Of a stretch of 12,924 nt of DNA, positions 5,718 to 12,924 are shown one piece after another. The position numbers and the translations under genes are program-made. Below the pieces are notes generated by a model. It was not told where the DNA came from and ran no database searches. It saw nothing but the letters and a program-made list of their open reading frames with translations. This DNA comes from Thermaceae bacterium (GTDB lineage: Bacteria > Deinococcota > Deinococci > Deinococcales > Marinithermaceae). Each line of letters opens with the position of its first letter. Positions within the stretch are counted from its first letter, which is position 1. The DNA is taken from positions 1 to 12,924 of the forward strand of contig JALVVO010000097.1 in assembly GCA_027023345.1 (NCBI GenBank), given 5' to 3'.

Positions 5718-7160
5718 CTAGTAAGCGCCCTTTCCAAAGAGCACCACCCAGACGGTTCGCGCAAGGATATAAAGGTCAAGCCAAATCGACCAGTTGCGCA
5801 CGTAGTACATATCAATTTCCAAGCGCTCATCAAATGGGATCTCACTACGGCCGCTCACCTGCCATAGCCCGGTAATACCGGGCAAAACCCGCAAAATAAC
5901 GCGCTCATGCCCTCGCATCTTCGCGAGTTCCCGCGGAAGATAAGCCCGAGGACCCACCAAGCTCATCTCCCCCTTCAACACGTTCCAGAGCTGGGGAAGC
6001 TCATCCAAGCTCCATTTCCGCAAGAACCGCCCCACGCGGGTGACCCGGGGATCATTGCGAAGCTTGTGGTAAAGCTCGTATTCCTGACGGAGCTCGGGGT
6101 TCTCCGCGAGAAGCTTCGCCAACCGGGCCTCTCCGTCCCCATACATAGTGCGAAATTTAATCGCCAGAAACCTCTTCCCGTTGAACCCAAGGCGCTCTTG
6201 AAGATAAAAGACGCTCCCGGGGGAGTCCAGCTTGATAAGGATTGCAATCGCCCCTATCAGCGGTAACGCCAAAACTCCCACGAACGCACCCAGGATCAGA
6301 TCCATTGCCCGCTTCACCCAGCGGGGCCCGGCGAGCAAGAGCTGCTGGCGCACCTCGAGCCCGAGCACACCCCCTAGATCCCGGGCCGAGACCCACAAGC
6401 TGGAAAAACCAAACAGATCGGGAATCAAAACCAGGTGTGGGAAGACGTTCCCATACCGCTCTAGTAAATCTAAGAGCTGCCGCCGGGGCACCCCCGGCAT
6501 GGCCACGATCGCGTGACGCACACTAAGCTCACGGGCAAGCACAGGGGCAAGACCCAGCCTTCCAACAACCGGCACCCCCTCAATTGCCCCACTTTTTTCG
6601 GGGTCATCGTCAAACACCGCCACCGGCTTCAATCCAAGGCCTGGCTGGCGTTTGAGTGCACGGAGCACCATGCGTCCAGTCTCCCCAGCCCCAAGTACGA
6701 CCACCGGGTAGCCCCACCATCGCTTGCTGGCGAAAAGGTGCTTGACCAACGCCCGGGCAAGTGGGACCAGGACCACGGAAAAGGCCCAGGCCATAAGAAA
6801 TACCAAACGCGAGTAACGCTCCCCCTCCTTGAACAAGAAAGTCCCAACGCCAAGCATCAGATACACCAGGGTCGTCGCAAGAACCAGTCTCCGTAGCTCC
6901 TCCACGGGTGACAGCCCAATACCTGGATAGAGCCCGGCCAGCGCATAAACTACCAGGAAAAGAGCGATCGCCGGCCAAAGGGGGCCATACGCGGCAGTAG
7001 CGAAGCCCCCGTCCAGCAGGCGTCGCAAAAAGATTGCGAGCGCCCCCGCAGTGAAGAGCGCTAAGACATCCGAGAGGAGTACCAGAAGGGTGGTAATGCC
7101 CGGACGCGCGGTGCTCGCGACCACACGGGGGACAGCTGGCACGTCCTTGGGTAAGGACAT
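5718..7160 (-). CDS. wbaP: Undecaprenyl-phosphate sugar phosphotransferase, WbaP family
   Basis: This integral membrane enzyme transfers a sugar-1-phosphate (galactose in the founding members) from UDP-sugar to undecaprenyl phosphate, starting the repeat unit. The 480-residue product has about four N-terminal membrane helices (22-44, 62-78, 91-110, 118-138). A Rossmann-like central domain follows with VLGAGETGRMVL (155-166). The linker SARDLGGVLGLEVRQ (258-272) is typical of WbaP. The bacterial sugar transferase domain starts with a hydrophobic segment (283-309), then KFRTM (335-339), the catalytic D386-E387 pair in SLDELPQLWN, SLVGPR (400-405) and PGITGLWQVSGR (427-438). It is the last gene of the leftward operon, 48 bp after fcl. 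AGGAT about 10 bases before the ATG may be its ribosome-binding site. The sugar specificity cannot be read from sequence. Confidence 0.88.
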   Translation of the reverse strand: MSLPKDVPAVPRVVASTARPGITTLLVLLSDVLALFTAGALAIFLRRLLDGGFATAAYGPLWPAIALFLVVYALAGLYPGIGLSPVEELRRLVLATTLVYLMLGVGTFLFKEGERYSRLVFLMAWAFSVVLVPLARALVKHLFASKRWWGYPVVVLGAGETGRMVLRALKRQPGLGLKPVAVFDDDPEKSGAIEGVPVVGRLGLAPVLARELSVRHAIVAMPGVPRRQLLDLLERYGNVFPHLVLIPDLFGFSSLWVSARDLGGVLGLEVRQQLLLAGPRWVKRAMDLILGAFVGVLALPLIGAIAILIKLDSPGSVFYLQERLGFNGKRFLAIKFRTMYGDGEARLAKLLAENPELRQEYELYHKLRNDPRVTRVGRFLRKWSLDELPQLWNVLKGEMSLVGPRAYLPRELAKMRGHERVILRVLPGITGLWQVSGRSEIPFDERLEIDMYYVRNWSIWLDLYILARTVWVVLFGKGAY

Positions 7161-7208
7161 CTTGTAAACATCCTATTGCGCAGACCAGCGAAACGCGGTG
7201 ACTAATGC

Positions 7209-8153
7209 CTATCTACCGACACCTGCACTAAAGTTCTCTACGTACCAGCGGTAGGTGCTTGCCAAACCTTCGCGCAAAGGAATCCTGGCCTTCCAGCCCA
7301 ACGCCTGCAGCCGAGAAACGTCGAGGAGCTTCCGCGGCGTGCCATCGGGCTTGGTGGTGTCGAAGACGATCTCCCCCTTGAAGCCCACCACGTCCTGGAT
7401 GAGTTCGGCAAGCTCGCGGATGCTAACGTCCTCGCCGACGCCGACGTTGATGATCTCCTCGTTGTCGTTGTTTTTCATTAGGAACAAGGCGGCATCTGCC
7501 AGGTCGTCCACGTGCAAAAACTCCCGGCGTGGCTTGCCCGTACCCCAGACCACCACGTGGGGTTTCCCCTCCACTTTGGCCTCGTGGAACTTGCGGATGA
7601 GCGCCGGAATCACGTGCGAGGTTTCCAAATCAAAGTTATCGCCGGGGCCATAGAGGTTCGTGGGCATCAGGCTAATGGCGTTGAAACCATACTGGCGCCG
7701 GTAGGCCTGGGCCATCTTGATTCCGGCGATCTTCGCCACCGCGTACCACTCGTTGGTGGGCTCCAGCGGCCCCGTCAGGAGGTACTCCTCCTTCATGGGC
7801 TGGGGCGCGTATTTGGGATAGATGCACGAGGAACCAAGGAAAAGGAGCTTCTTAACGCCAGTGCGGTAGGCGGCGTCGATCACGTTGGTCTGAATCTGCA
7901 GGTTGTCGCGGATAAAGTCCGCCGGGTAGGTGCTGTTGGCGAGGATCCCCCCCACCTTGGCCGCAGCTAGAAAGACGTACTCGGGGCGCTCCTCCTCAAA
8001 AAAGCGGTTGACCGCCGCCTGATCCCGGAGGTCAAGTTCGGCCCGGGTGCGGGTCACCAGGTTGGTGTAACCCTCAGCCTGAAGCTTGCGCAAAATCGCC
8101 GAGCCCACGAGACCTCGGTGCCCGGCGACAAAGATCTTGCTCTCCTTATCCAT
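7209..8153 (-). CDS. fcl: GDP-L-fucose synthase
   Basis: The enzyme epimerises and reduces GDP-4-keto-6-deoxymannose to GDP-L-fucose using NADPH, directly after Gmd. The 314-residue short-chain dehydrogenase-type product has the dinucleotide loop GHRGLVG (11-17). Its active site is GSSCIYP (107-113) and Y137-x3-K141 (WYAVAK). It also carries the family-typical PTNLYGPGDNFD, which contacts the nucleotide sugar. The ATG at 8153 was chosen over a TTG two codons upstream because a GGGGGA ribosome-binding site sits 7 bases before it. This start lies inside the end of gmd (8-bp overlap), so the two are probably translationally coupled. Confidence 0.95.
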   Translation of the reverse strand: MDKESKIFVAGHRGLVGSAILRKLQAEGYTNLVTRTRAELDLRDQAAVNRFFEEERPEYVFLAAAKVGGILANSTYPADFIRDNLQIQTNVIDAAYRTGVKKLLFLGSSCIYPKYAPQPMKEEYLLTGPLEPTNEWYAVAKIAGIKMAQAYRRQYGFNAISLMPTNLYGPGDNFDLETSHVIPALIRKFHEAKVEGKPHVVVWGTGKPRREFLHVDDLADAALFLMKNNDNEEIINVGVGEDVSIRELAELIQDVVGFKGEIVFDTTKPDGTPRKLLDVSRLQALGWKARIPLREGLASTYRWYVENFSAGVGR

Positions 8154-9192
8154 TGGCAATCCCCCGGAGTGCCACCGTGTGGCCCGCGTCTTTCAAAGTT
8201 TTCTCCTGGCGGGCGAGCTCCAGATCGTGCTCCACCATCATCTTCACCAGCTCCTTGAAGGAGACCTTAGGCTCCCAGCCAAGCTTCTTCTTAGCCTTGG
8301 TGGGGTCCCCAAGCAGGTAATCTACTTCGGTGGGGCGGAAGTAGCGGGGGTCAATCTCCACGTAGTCCCGCCAGTCGAGATCCAACAGGCCAAAGGCCTC
8401 CTCTAAGAACTCCCGGACCGAGTACGACTCCCCGGTGGCCACCACGTAGTCGTCGGGCTCGGGCTGCTGGAGCATGCGCCACATGGCCTCCACGTAGTCC
8501 CCGGCGAAGCCCCAGTCCCGCTTTGCGTCTAGATTGCCCAGGTAGAGCTTTTTTTGAAGCCCAAGCTTGATACGGCCTGCCGCCCGGGTGATCTTGCGGG
8601 TGACAAAGGTCTCGCCGCGACGCGGCGACTCGTGGTTAAAGAGGATGCCGTTGGCAATGAACATCCCGTAGGCCTCGCGGTAGTTCACCGCGTACCAGTA
8701 GGCCGCCACCTTGGCAACCGCGTAGGGGCTCCTCGGGTAAAAGGGCGTCTTTTCGCTCTGCGGCGGTGGAGCAGCGCCAAACATCTCGGAAGAGCCCGCC
8801 TGGTAAAAGCGTACCTCGCGTCCGGAGATCTGCATGTAGTCGCGAAGCGCCTCGAGCAAGCGCAGCGTCCCGGTGGCTACCACGTCCGCGGTATACTCGG
8901 GCTGCTCGAAGGAAACCTTGACGTGCGACTGGGCCGCCAGGTTATAGATCTCGTCTGGCTGCACGCGCTCGAGAATCCGCCTGAGCCCAGTCCCATCAGT
9001 CAGATCTCCGTAGTGCAAAAAAAGCCTGGCGTCGGGGTCGTGCGGATCCCTGTAAAGGTGATCGATGCGATCGGTATTAAAGGTCGAGGCCCGGCGGATA
9101 ATGCCGTGCACCTCGTAGCCCTTCTCCAGCAATAGCTCGGCAAGGTACGAGCCATCTTGCCCAGTTATTCCCGTAATAAGCGCCTTCTTCAC
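8146..9192 (-). CDS. gmd: GDP-mannose 4,6-dehydratase
   Basis: The enzyme converts GDP-mannose to GDP-4-keto-6-deoxy-D-mannose, the first committed step to GDP-fucose. The 348-residue product has the NADP-binding loop GITGQDGS (8-15) and RRAS (33-36), which reads the 2'-phosphate of NADP. The active-site set is S134, E136 (in SSEMFG), Y157 and K161 (YAVAK). NHESPRRGETFVTRKI, a Gmd hallmark, follows. I chose GTG at 9192, which gives the usual VKKALITGITGQDG start; a TTG at 9207 would add five atypical residues inside wecG. The run of G just upstream can serve as its ribosome-binding site. There is only 1 bp between the wecG stop and this GTG. Confidence 0.95.
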   Translation of the reverse strand: MKKALITGITGQDGSYLAELLLEKGYEVHGIIRRASTFNTDRIDHLYRDPHDPDARLFLHYGDLTDGTGLRRILERVQPDEIYNLAAQSHVKVSFEQPEYTADVVATGTLRLLEALRDYMQISGREVRFYQAGSSEMFGAAPPPQSEKTPFYPRSPYAVAKVAAYWYAVNYREAYGMFIANGILFNHESPRRGETFVTRKITRAAGRIKLGLQKKLYLGNLDAKRDWGFAGDYVEAMWRMLQQPEPDDYVVATGESYSVREFLEEAFGLLDLDWRDYVEIDPRYFRPTEVDYLLGDPTKAKKKLGWEPKVSFKELVKMMVEHDLELARQEKTLKDAGHTVALRGIANG

Positions 9193-9193
9193 C

Positions 9194-9991
9194 CTACGCC
9201 CCCCCAAACTTACGTAATCCCAAAAGCTGCATCAACGCTAGTATGACAAACCTCGGGTTGTGCCTTGCGTACCTGCGCCACAACCGCCGCGGCTCGGTTA
9301 GAAGGCGAAAAAGCCACTCTAGCCCTGCACGCTGCATCCAGGCCGGGGCCTGCGGCAAGCGGCCGGCGTGAAAGTCAAAAGCCGCCCCCACCCCAATCAT
9401 CACCGCTTGCACGCGCCCTTTGTGCGCCGCCATCCAGCGCTCCTGCTTGGGGCAACCTAGACCCACGAAAAGGATACGCGTCCCAGAGCTATTAATTTCC
9501 TCAACTACTTGCGTATCCTCCTCGGGCGTAAGAGGCCGAAAGGGAGGGCTATAAGCGTAAGCTATTTTGAGCGTGGGGTACTTCCTTTTCAAGTTTGTCA
9601 CTAAGCTCTCTAGCACTTCAGGGGTTCCGCCGTAAAATCCCACGGGAACACCTTCCTGGGAGGCGGCCTCACAAATTCTTAGTGTGAGATCGGGGCCAGC
9701 TACGCGCTCTTGCTCGGGAAAACCCAATCGCCGAAGCATCCAAACCAAGGGCATGCCGTCCGGGGTCACCAAATTCGCAGTGTTCACGATTCTGCGGAAA
9801 TCAGGTGCGTCGTAAGCCTCCATTACCATGTGCACGTTGGCAACGCAGACATACCGACTCTCACCCGCCTTTGACCAGGCTAAAGCTCGGTTCGTCGCGT
9901 CCTCTAGACTGGTCGCATCAACGCGCATGCCCAGCACATAGCCGCGCGGCGGCGTATGTTCAACGGGATTGCCGGAGACCTTAGCGCTCAC
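9194..9991 (-). CDS. WecG/TagA/CpsF family glycosyltransferase (GT26)
   Basis: Members of this family add a sugar (such as N-acetylmannosamine or its uronic acid) to a lipid-linked acceptor at the cytoplasmic face of the membrane. The 265-residue product has NVHMV (52-56), TPDGMPLVW (76-84) and RVAGPDL (96-102). VGLGCPKQERWM (176-187) and GVGAAFDFHAG (200-210) follow, then the C-terminal PAWMQRAGLEWLFRL with TEPRRLWRRY (216-241). These are the conserved blocks of the family in order, and the aspartate of TPDG is the likely catalytic base. The start at GTG 9991 is uncertain, because no strong ribosome-binding site precedes it and the first 18 residues are not conserved. Donor and acceptor cannot be inferred. 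Confidence 0.88.
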   Translation of the reverse strand: MSAKVSGNPVEHTPPRGYVLGMRVDATSLEDATNRALAWSKAGESRYVCVANVHMVMEAYDAPDFRRIVNTANLVTPDGMPLVWMLRRLGFPEQERVAGPDLTLRICEAASQEGVPVGFYGGTPEVLESLVTNLKRKYPTLKIAYAYSPPFRPLTPEEDTQVVEEINSSGTRILFVGLGCPKQERWMAAHKGRVQAVMIGVGAAFDFHAGRLPQAPAWMQRAGLEWLFRLLTEPRRLWRRYARHNPRFVILALMQLLGLRKFGGA

Positions 9992-10044
9992 TCGCCGAAA
10001 CTACCACGACCGAGCGGGAATTGCCGAGCAAATACCCCCGGCCC

Positions 10045-11217
10045 TCAGCCCTTCCTCGCGTTTTCGATGGCGCGGGCGTAAATCTCCATAAGCATTCGGT
10101 AATTCCGCTCTGCCGTGTATTTAGCTTCATACTCGGCCCGCGTCTCCTTTCGCATTTGGTCAAGTGCCTCCGGGTGGCTGAGCATCCACTCGACCTTCGC
10201 TGCCAGATCCTCCTCATCGCCTGGGCGGAAATGCAACCCCGTCCGCTCATGATCGATCAAAGAGGCCATCGCCCCCAAATTGCTCGCGACAACAGGTAAC
10301 CCCGTAGCAAAGGCCTCGGCAATCGTCATAGGAAAGCCCTCGTACCCTCGCGAGGGGAATATTAGAAAAGACGCCTGCTTCATGAGGTCGAGCACCTCCT
10401 CCCGAGGCTTTCTACCCAGCCACTCCACACCATCTAATCGCTCGGCCGCAGCAGCGACCTCAGAAGCCAGCGGACCATCACCCACGATCTTCAGGGGGAC
10501 ACGCCCCTGAAGCCGCTCCCAAGCAGCCAGCAGGGTGTCCAAACCCTTTTCCTGCGATAGACGGCCTACAAAAAGGGCAAACCCCCCCCGCCCTTCCCCA
10601 GACCCGGGGTCCGGGTGCACAAAATTGGGCTTGACGGCGATTTTGTCTGCTGGCAAGCCTCCTTCGATGAACTTCTGCCGGGCAAACTCGGTAAGGGCAA
10701 TGTACATGTCCACCCTTTGCGTCCACGTTCCAAGGAAGCGATGAACAACAAGCATGGCAGCAACAACTGTTGAGGCCGCACGACTCCCTCGGTAACAAGC
10801 GTGAACGACTCCTGGCCACGGAATCTTTCCCATGCAGTCCTCGCAAATGTGCCCGTCGCGGAAAAACAGGGCGTTTGGACAAAGCAACCGATAATTGTGC
10901 AAACTTTGCACTACCGGGACTTCGTCCTTTCTGCAGACATAGTAGGCGGCCGGAGAAATCATTGGGAAAATATTGTGAAAATGGACGACGTCTGGGCGCA
11001 TTTCCTGAAGCATTTGCGAAAGCCTCTGCTGAGCTGCCCTCGACCAGACCGTGTTCACCGCGACTCCCAGCAAATTCAATCCATCGAACCGGGCATTTTG
11101 CTCAATAAACGGGACCACCTCATGCCCGCTGCGCATCAGCAGGGCCCGCTCTGCTGCGAAGACTACGTCCTCGCCACCCGGTTGAAGATACCTGTTGTGA
11201 ACAAGCAAAATTCTCAT
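10045..11217 (-). CDS. Glycosyltransferase family 4 protein
   Basis: A 390-residue GT-B fold glycosyltransferase, probably cytoplasmic and membrane-associated, that would add one sugar to the lipid-linked repeat unit. The N-terminal domain shows the glycine-rich GGED (14-17), VHFHNIFP (78-85) and SLHNYRLLCPNALFFRDG. The C-terminal domain shows LFVGRLSQEKGLDTLL (215-230), KIVGDGP, and the donor-binding E293-x7-E301 motif in EGFPMTIAE. Four cysteines (113, 125, 128, 141) cluster in the N-terminal domain and may bind a metal, which is inference. The ATG directly abuts the stop codon of the sulfotransferase-like gene with no gap. A 53-bp gap follows before wecG. Part of the N-terminal half is less GC-rich than the core genes. 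Confidence 0.88.
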   Translation of the reverse strand: MRILLVHNRYLQPGGEDVVFAAERALLMRSGHEVVPFIEQNARFDGLNLLGVAVNTVWSRAAQQRLSQMLQEMRPDVVHFHNIFPMISPAAYYVCRKDEVPVVQSLHNYRLLCPNALFFRDGHICEDCMGKIPWPGVVHACYRGSRAASTVVAAMLVVHRFLGTWTQRVDMYIALTEFARQKFIEGGLPADKIAVKPNFVHPDPGSGEGRGGFALFVGRLSQEKGLDTLLAAWERLQGRVPLKIVGDGPLASEVAAAAERLDGVEWLGRKPREEVLDLMKQASFLIFPSRGYEGFPMTIAEAFATGLPVVASNLGAMASLIDHERTGLHFRPGDEEDLAAKVEWMLSHPEALDQMRKETRAEYEAKYTAERNYRMLMEIYARAIENARKG

Positions 11218-11928
11218 CTAATGCCCCACCGTTTGCTGGTAAACTTCTCTTGCGTGTTTAAGTAGAATAGCTAACGAAGGGTGGTATAATTCCTTACTTC
11301 GTTCTTTTTTGATGCGCTTTCGATACTCAGATGGTCTGGCAACTGTAGTTTCGGTCACCATGGTTCTGCCGGTATCTTTTTGGTCCATTTTTTCTATAAG
11401 CTGGTACACCTTCTTGACATTTTCTTCTGTATGCACAAATATGGAGAAATCAGTCCCAAAACGCGCATTTACTCTCTGTATTACCAAACCAAAATCTTTC
11501 GTGACCTCATCAAAGGTGGCTAAGACAAAGCTTGAGCTGTACGGCCTAATTTTTTCATAAAACCAAATATATTCCATCAGAGCCTGCTTTGCTGACAAAT
11601 GCGGTTCACGAACCAACAAAGACAAAACAGCATCTTCCGGCCTTCTGATCAAGACCAACACCGGAATCCCCCATCTTACCCCCTGAATCACTTGCGCCGG
11701 TGCATGCAAGTGGCGAGCGATTCTCACAGGACGCCTTTGTGCCAGCAAGAAAGCTGCAACTGCAAAGGTGTTGGCCGAACGCGGGTAACCTTCAATCACA
11801 ATTTCAGTGTCCCGGCGAACATGCAAATACCGGCGTGGGGACCGTATAACATGCAACATTGGAAAGTACAGCCCAGGATATTGGTTCACGCGTGAACGTA
11901 AAATGGACCGCACAGCTTTCATATTCAT
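11218..11928 (-). CDS. Sulfotransferase-like protein
   Basis: The 236-residue product has the two signatures of PAPS-dependent sulfotransferases. EGYPRSANTF (46-55) corresponds to the 5'-phosphosulfate loop. VLIRRPEDAVLSL (92-104) corresponds to the 3'-phosphate-binding strand and helix with its conserved arginine and following serine. It would add sulfate to a sugar of the polysaccharide, which is inferred from position. The ATG at 11928 is fixed by a GGAGG box 9 bases upstream; a longer in-frame reading from 12066 has no such site. In a sampled 180-base stretch (11281-11460) GC is about 41%, far below its neighbours, and the protein is rich in lysine, tyrosine and phenylalanine. Both facts suggest recent transfer. 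It overlaps the preceding broken ORF by 4 bp (ATGA). Confidence 0.68.
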   Translation of the reverse strand: MNMKAVRSILRSRVNQYPGLYFPMLHVIRSPRRYLHVRRDTEIVIEGYPRSANTFAVAAFLLAQRRPVRIARHLHAPAQVIQGVRWGIPVLVLIRRPEDAVLSLLVREPHLSAKQALMEYIWFYEKIRPYSSSFVLATFDEVTKDFGLVIQRVNARFGTDFSIFVHTEENVKKVYQLIEKMDQKDTGRTMVTETTVARPSEYRKRIKKERSKELYHPSLAILLKHAREVYQQTVGH

Positions 11929-12176
11929 TCTGCGAAACCTCCGAAATCTTGTGTGCCGTTTTGCCCTGCCCTCACGGTCACCTCCCTGGTCGCTCCGTAT
12001 CGCACCCGAACCTCTGCCCGGGCCATGTAACCATGCTGCATAAACAACTGGAACCGGTTGAACCACCTCCAGGGCTTCAAAAAAGCAAGCCAGATCCCTT
12101 CACTAAGTTGAAAAGCCACACCCGGAGCATCTGCTCTTTTCGTGGTTTTGATGTACCGCTCGACCACGCTGTTACC
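11925..12176 (-). pseudogene. Truncated ORF abutting the IS element
   Basis: An open frame of about 83 codons reads GNSVVERYIKTTKRADAPG and ends in ...VRYGATREVTVRAGQNGTQDF. A GTG at 12167 is the only possible start and has no clear ribosome-binding site. The stop TGA overlaps the sulfotransferase ATG as ATGA, the usual coupling in an operon, which argues that this frame was once a real gene. Its 5' side stops at the end of the transposase remnant, so the front was probably lost to the insertion. The last third vaguely recalls the N-terminal strand region of FkbM-type methyltransferases (R-x-G ... V-x-V-R ... DF), but this is weak. No function is assigned. Confidence 0.4.
11938..11942 (-). 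promoter_or_regulatory. Ribosome-binding site deciding the sulfotransferase start
   Basis: GGAGG on the minus strand lies 9 bases before ATG 11928 and is the strongest Shine-Dalgarno match I saw in the window. It supports a 236-residue protein over the longer reading. It sits inside the last codons of the preceding ORF. Confidence 0.75.
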
Positions 12177-12923
12177 CTACGGGGTCCTGACAAAGCTGGG
12201 ACGGGAGTTGATGCCCGGGGACACCGCCTCCCTTCGAGTCAAGTCGCGATTTTGTGGGTTTCTCTTCCGCCGCCCAGAGCGGGCCCATGTCCATGTAGCG
12301 CCTGAATGCCCAGTCCTCACTAGCCCTAAGCATCACCACCGTGGCCAGGTTGGCCAGGCTCTTTTCATTGGGGAATACCCCCACCACCTTGGTCCTCCGT
12401 TTCACCTCCTGGAACAACCGCTCCAGCACGCTCGTGCTCTTGATGTGCCTCTGGTGGCTGCTGGGAAAGTCCAGGTAGGTCAAGGCCTCCTCCAGACCCT
12501 GGGCGAACACCTCCACCGCCCGTTTGAACCGGTCTCGATAGCGCTCGACGAAGGCCTGGGCCAAGGACTCGGCGGTACTCCGCCGCTTCACCGCGAAGAC
12601 CTCCCTCAGGTCCTCGGCCACCACCTTCCGCTCCGATTGCGGCACGTGAGCCAAGACATTGCGCTCAAAGTGCACCACGCACTGCTGCCACCGAACTCCG
12701 GATAGCTCGGCCATCACCGCCTGGCGGATGGAAGGGTGATCGTCCGAGATCACCAGCGAAGCCCACGCTCGATCAGTCCCTTGAGCAGGTTCCTCCACGC
12801 CTCCTTCCGTTCCCCACCCGCGGGTTCCACCGCCAGCACTTCCCGGTAGCCTTCTAATCAAAGGTTTGCCCCTTTGGGGCAAAGCACGTTCACCCCCACC
12901 GCCACCAATAGGGCTAGGTCCAC
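12172..12923 (-). pseudogene. IS256-family transposase, disrupted and partial
   Basis: The conserved second half of a mutator-type DDE transposase is recognisable. VDLALLVAVGVN starts the window-edge segment, EGYREVLAVEPAGGERKEAW comes next, then SLVISDDHPSIRQAV with the second catalytic aspartate. CVVHFERN and SVLERLFQEVKRRTK, with the catalytic glutamate, follow, and then the end near RRYMDMGPLW. The first two segments share one frame but are separated by 33 extra bases containing a TGA stop (12858-12860). Near 12757 the frame changes and the first frame meets another TGA (12750-12752), so bases have been lost there. With these lesions no full transposase can be made. The N-terminal part and first catalytic aspartate lie beyond the right edge. 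Confidence 0.82.
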
Positions 12924-12924
12924 C
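12181..12924 (-). mobile_element. IS256-family insertion sequence, 3' portion (partial)
   Basis: The transposase reading leftwards and the end-like sequence GGGGTCCTGACAAAGC at 12181-12196 suggest the transposase 3'-proximal terminus of an IS256-family element. The other end lies beyond the window, so the inverted repeat and target duplication cannot be checked. The boundary is uncertain by several bases. The element sits at the promoter-proximal side of the polysaccharide operon. Confidence 0.6.
12855..12887. repeat. 33-bp in-frame insertion with perfect hairpin inside the transposase
   Basis: Between the codons for GVN and EGYR, which normally lie next to each other in this family, 33 extra bases are present. 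They include TTTGCCCC (12865-12872) and GGGGCAAA (12876-12883), a perfect 8-bp stem with a 3-base loop. The length is a multiple of three, but the insert carries a stop codon on the coding strand. No second copy is visible in the window. Confidence 0.5.

Noticed and set aside
5709..5728. Hairpin between manC and wbaP as a bidirectional terminator
   Set aside because: The stem is short, has a bulge, lacks a T run on either side and overlaps the wbaP stop codon, so terminator function is not supported.
8154..8159. TTG start of fcl at 8159
   Set aside because: TTG is weaker, and the GGGGGA ribosome-binding site is correctly spaced for the ATG at 8153.
11929..12066. Longer sulfotransferase starting at 12066
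   Set aside because: The extra 46 residues lie in a frame overlapping the truncated ORF, have no domain character and no ribosome-binding site. The GGAGG-preceded ATG at 11928 is much better.
1..12924. CRISPR array or tandem repeats
   Set aside because: No regularly spaced direct repeats were seen anywhere in the window on either strand.

Overview
The window looks like chromosomal DNA from a thermophile of the order Thermales (Thermus/Meiothermus/Oceanithermus type). The core genes are very GC-rich, and a 23S rRNA gene begins here under its own promoter with no 16S gene upstream. The 16S and 23S-5S genes are known to be unlinked in Thermus. The housekeeping proteins also read as Thermaceae-like. 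The genus cannot be fixed from sequence reading alone.

Left edge (1-301). The first 36 bases are the 5' end of a 23S rRNA gene transcribed leftwards. About 100 bp away lies a divergently transcribed tRNA-Pro(CGG). The two promoters sit back to back, with their -35 elements 2 bp apart. A short hairpin terminator follows the tRNA.

Housekeeping operon (321-2238, + strand). rsmD, coaD and hslO are joined by 1-bp stop/start overlaps: a 16S rRNA guanine-N2 methyltransferase, the CoA-pathway adenylyltransferase and the redox chaperone Hsp33. The 3' end of hslO overlaps the 3' end of a leftward membrane-protein gene (NnrS-like, tentative). That gene lies 7 bp downstream of a Wzz-type polysaccharide chain-length protein.

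Polysaccharide locus (3270-11928). manC (GDP-mannose pyrophosphorylase) reads rightwards. It converges on a leftward operon, given here in transcription order: broken ORF, sulfotransferase-like gene, GT4 glycosyltransferase, WecG/TagA/CpsF glycosyltransferase, gmd, fcl, wbaP. ManC, Gmd and Fcl form the complete route from mannose-1-phosphate to GDP-L-fucose. WbaP would load the first sugar-phosphate on undecaprenyl phosphate, the two glycosyltransferases would extend the unit, and Wzz would set chain length. A flippase and polymerase are not in the window and may lie beyond the right edge. The sulfotransferase-like gene is strikingly AT-rich (about 41-42% GC over a sampled stretch) and looks recently acquired.

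Decayed DNA. Between wzz and manC lies what reads as a collapsed vapBC toxin-antitoxin operon: an antitoxin start joined out of frame to the end of a PIN-domain toxin. The right end holds a disrupted IS256-family transposase that runs off the window. It carries a 33-bp in-frame insertion with a perfect hairpin and a stop codon, plus a separate frameshift. The element abuts a truncated ORF at the promoter-proximal end of the sugar operon.
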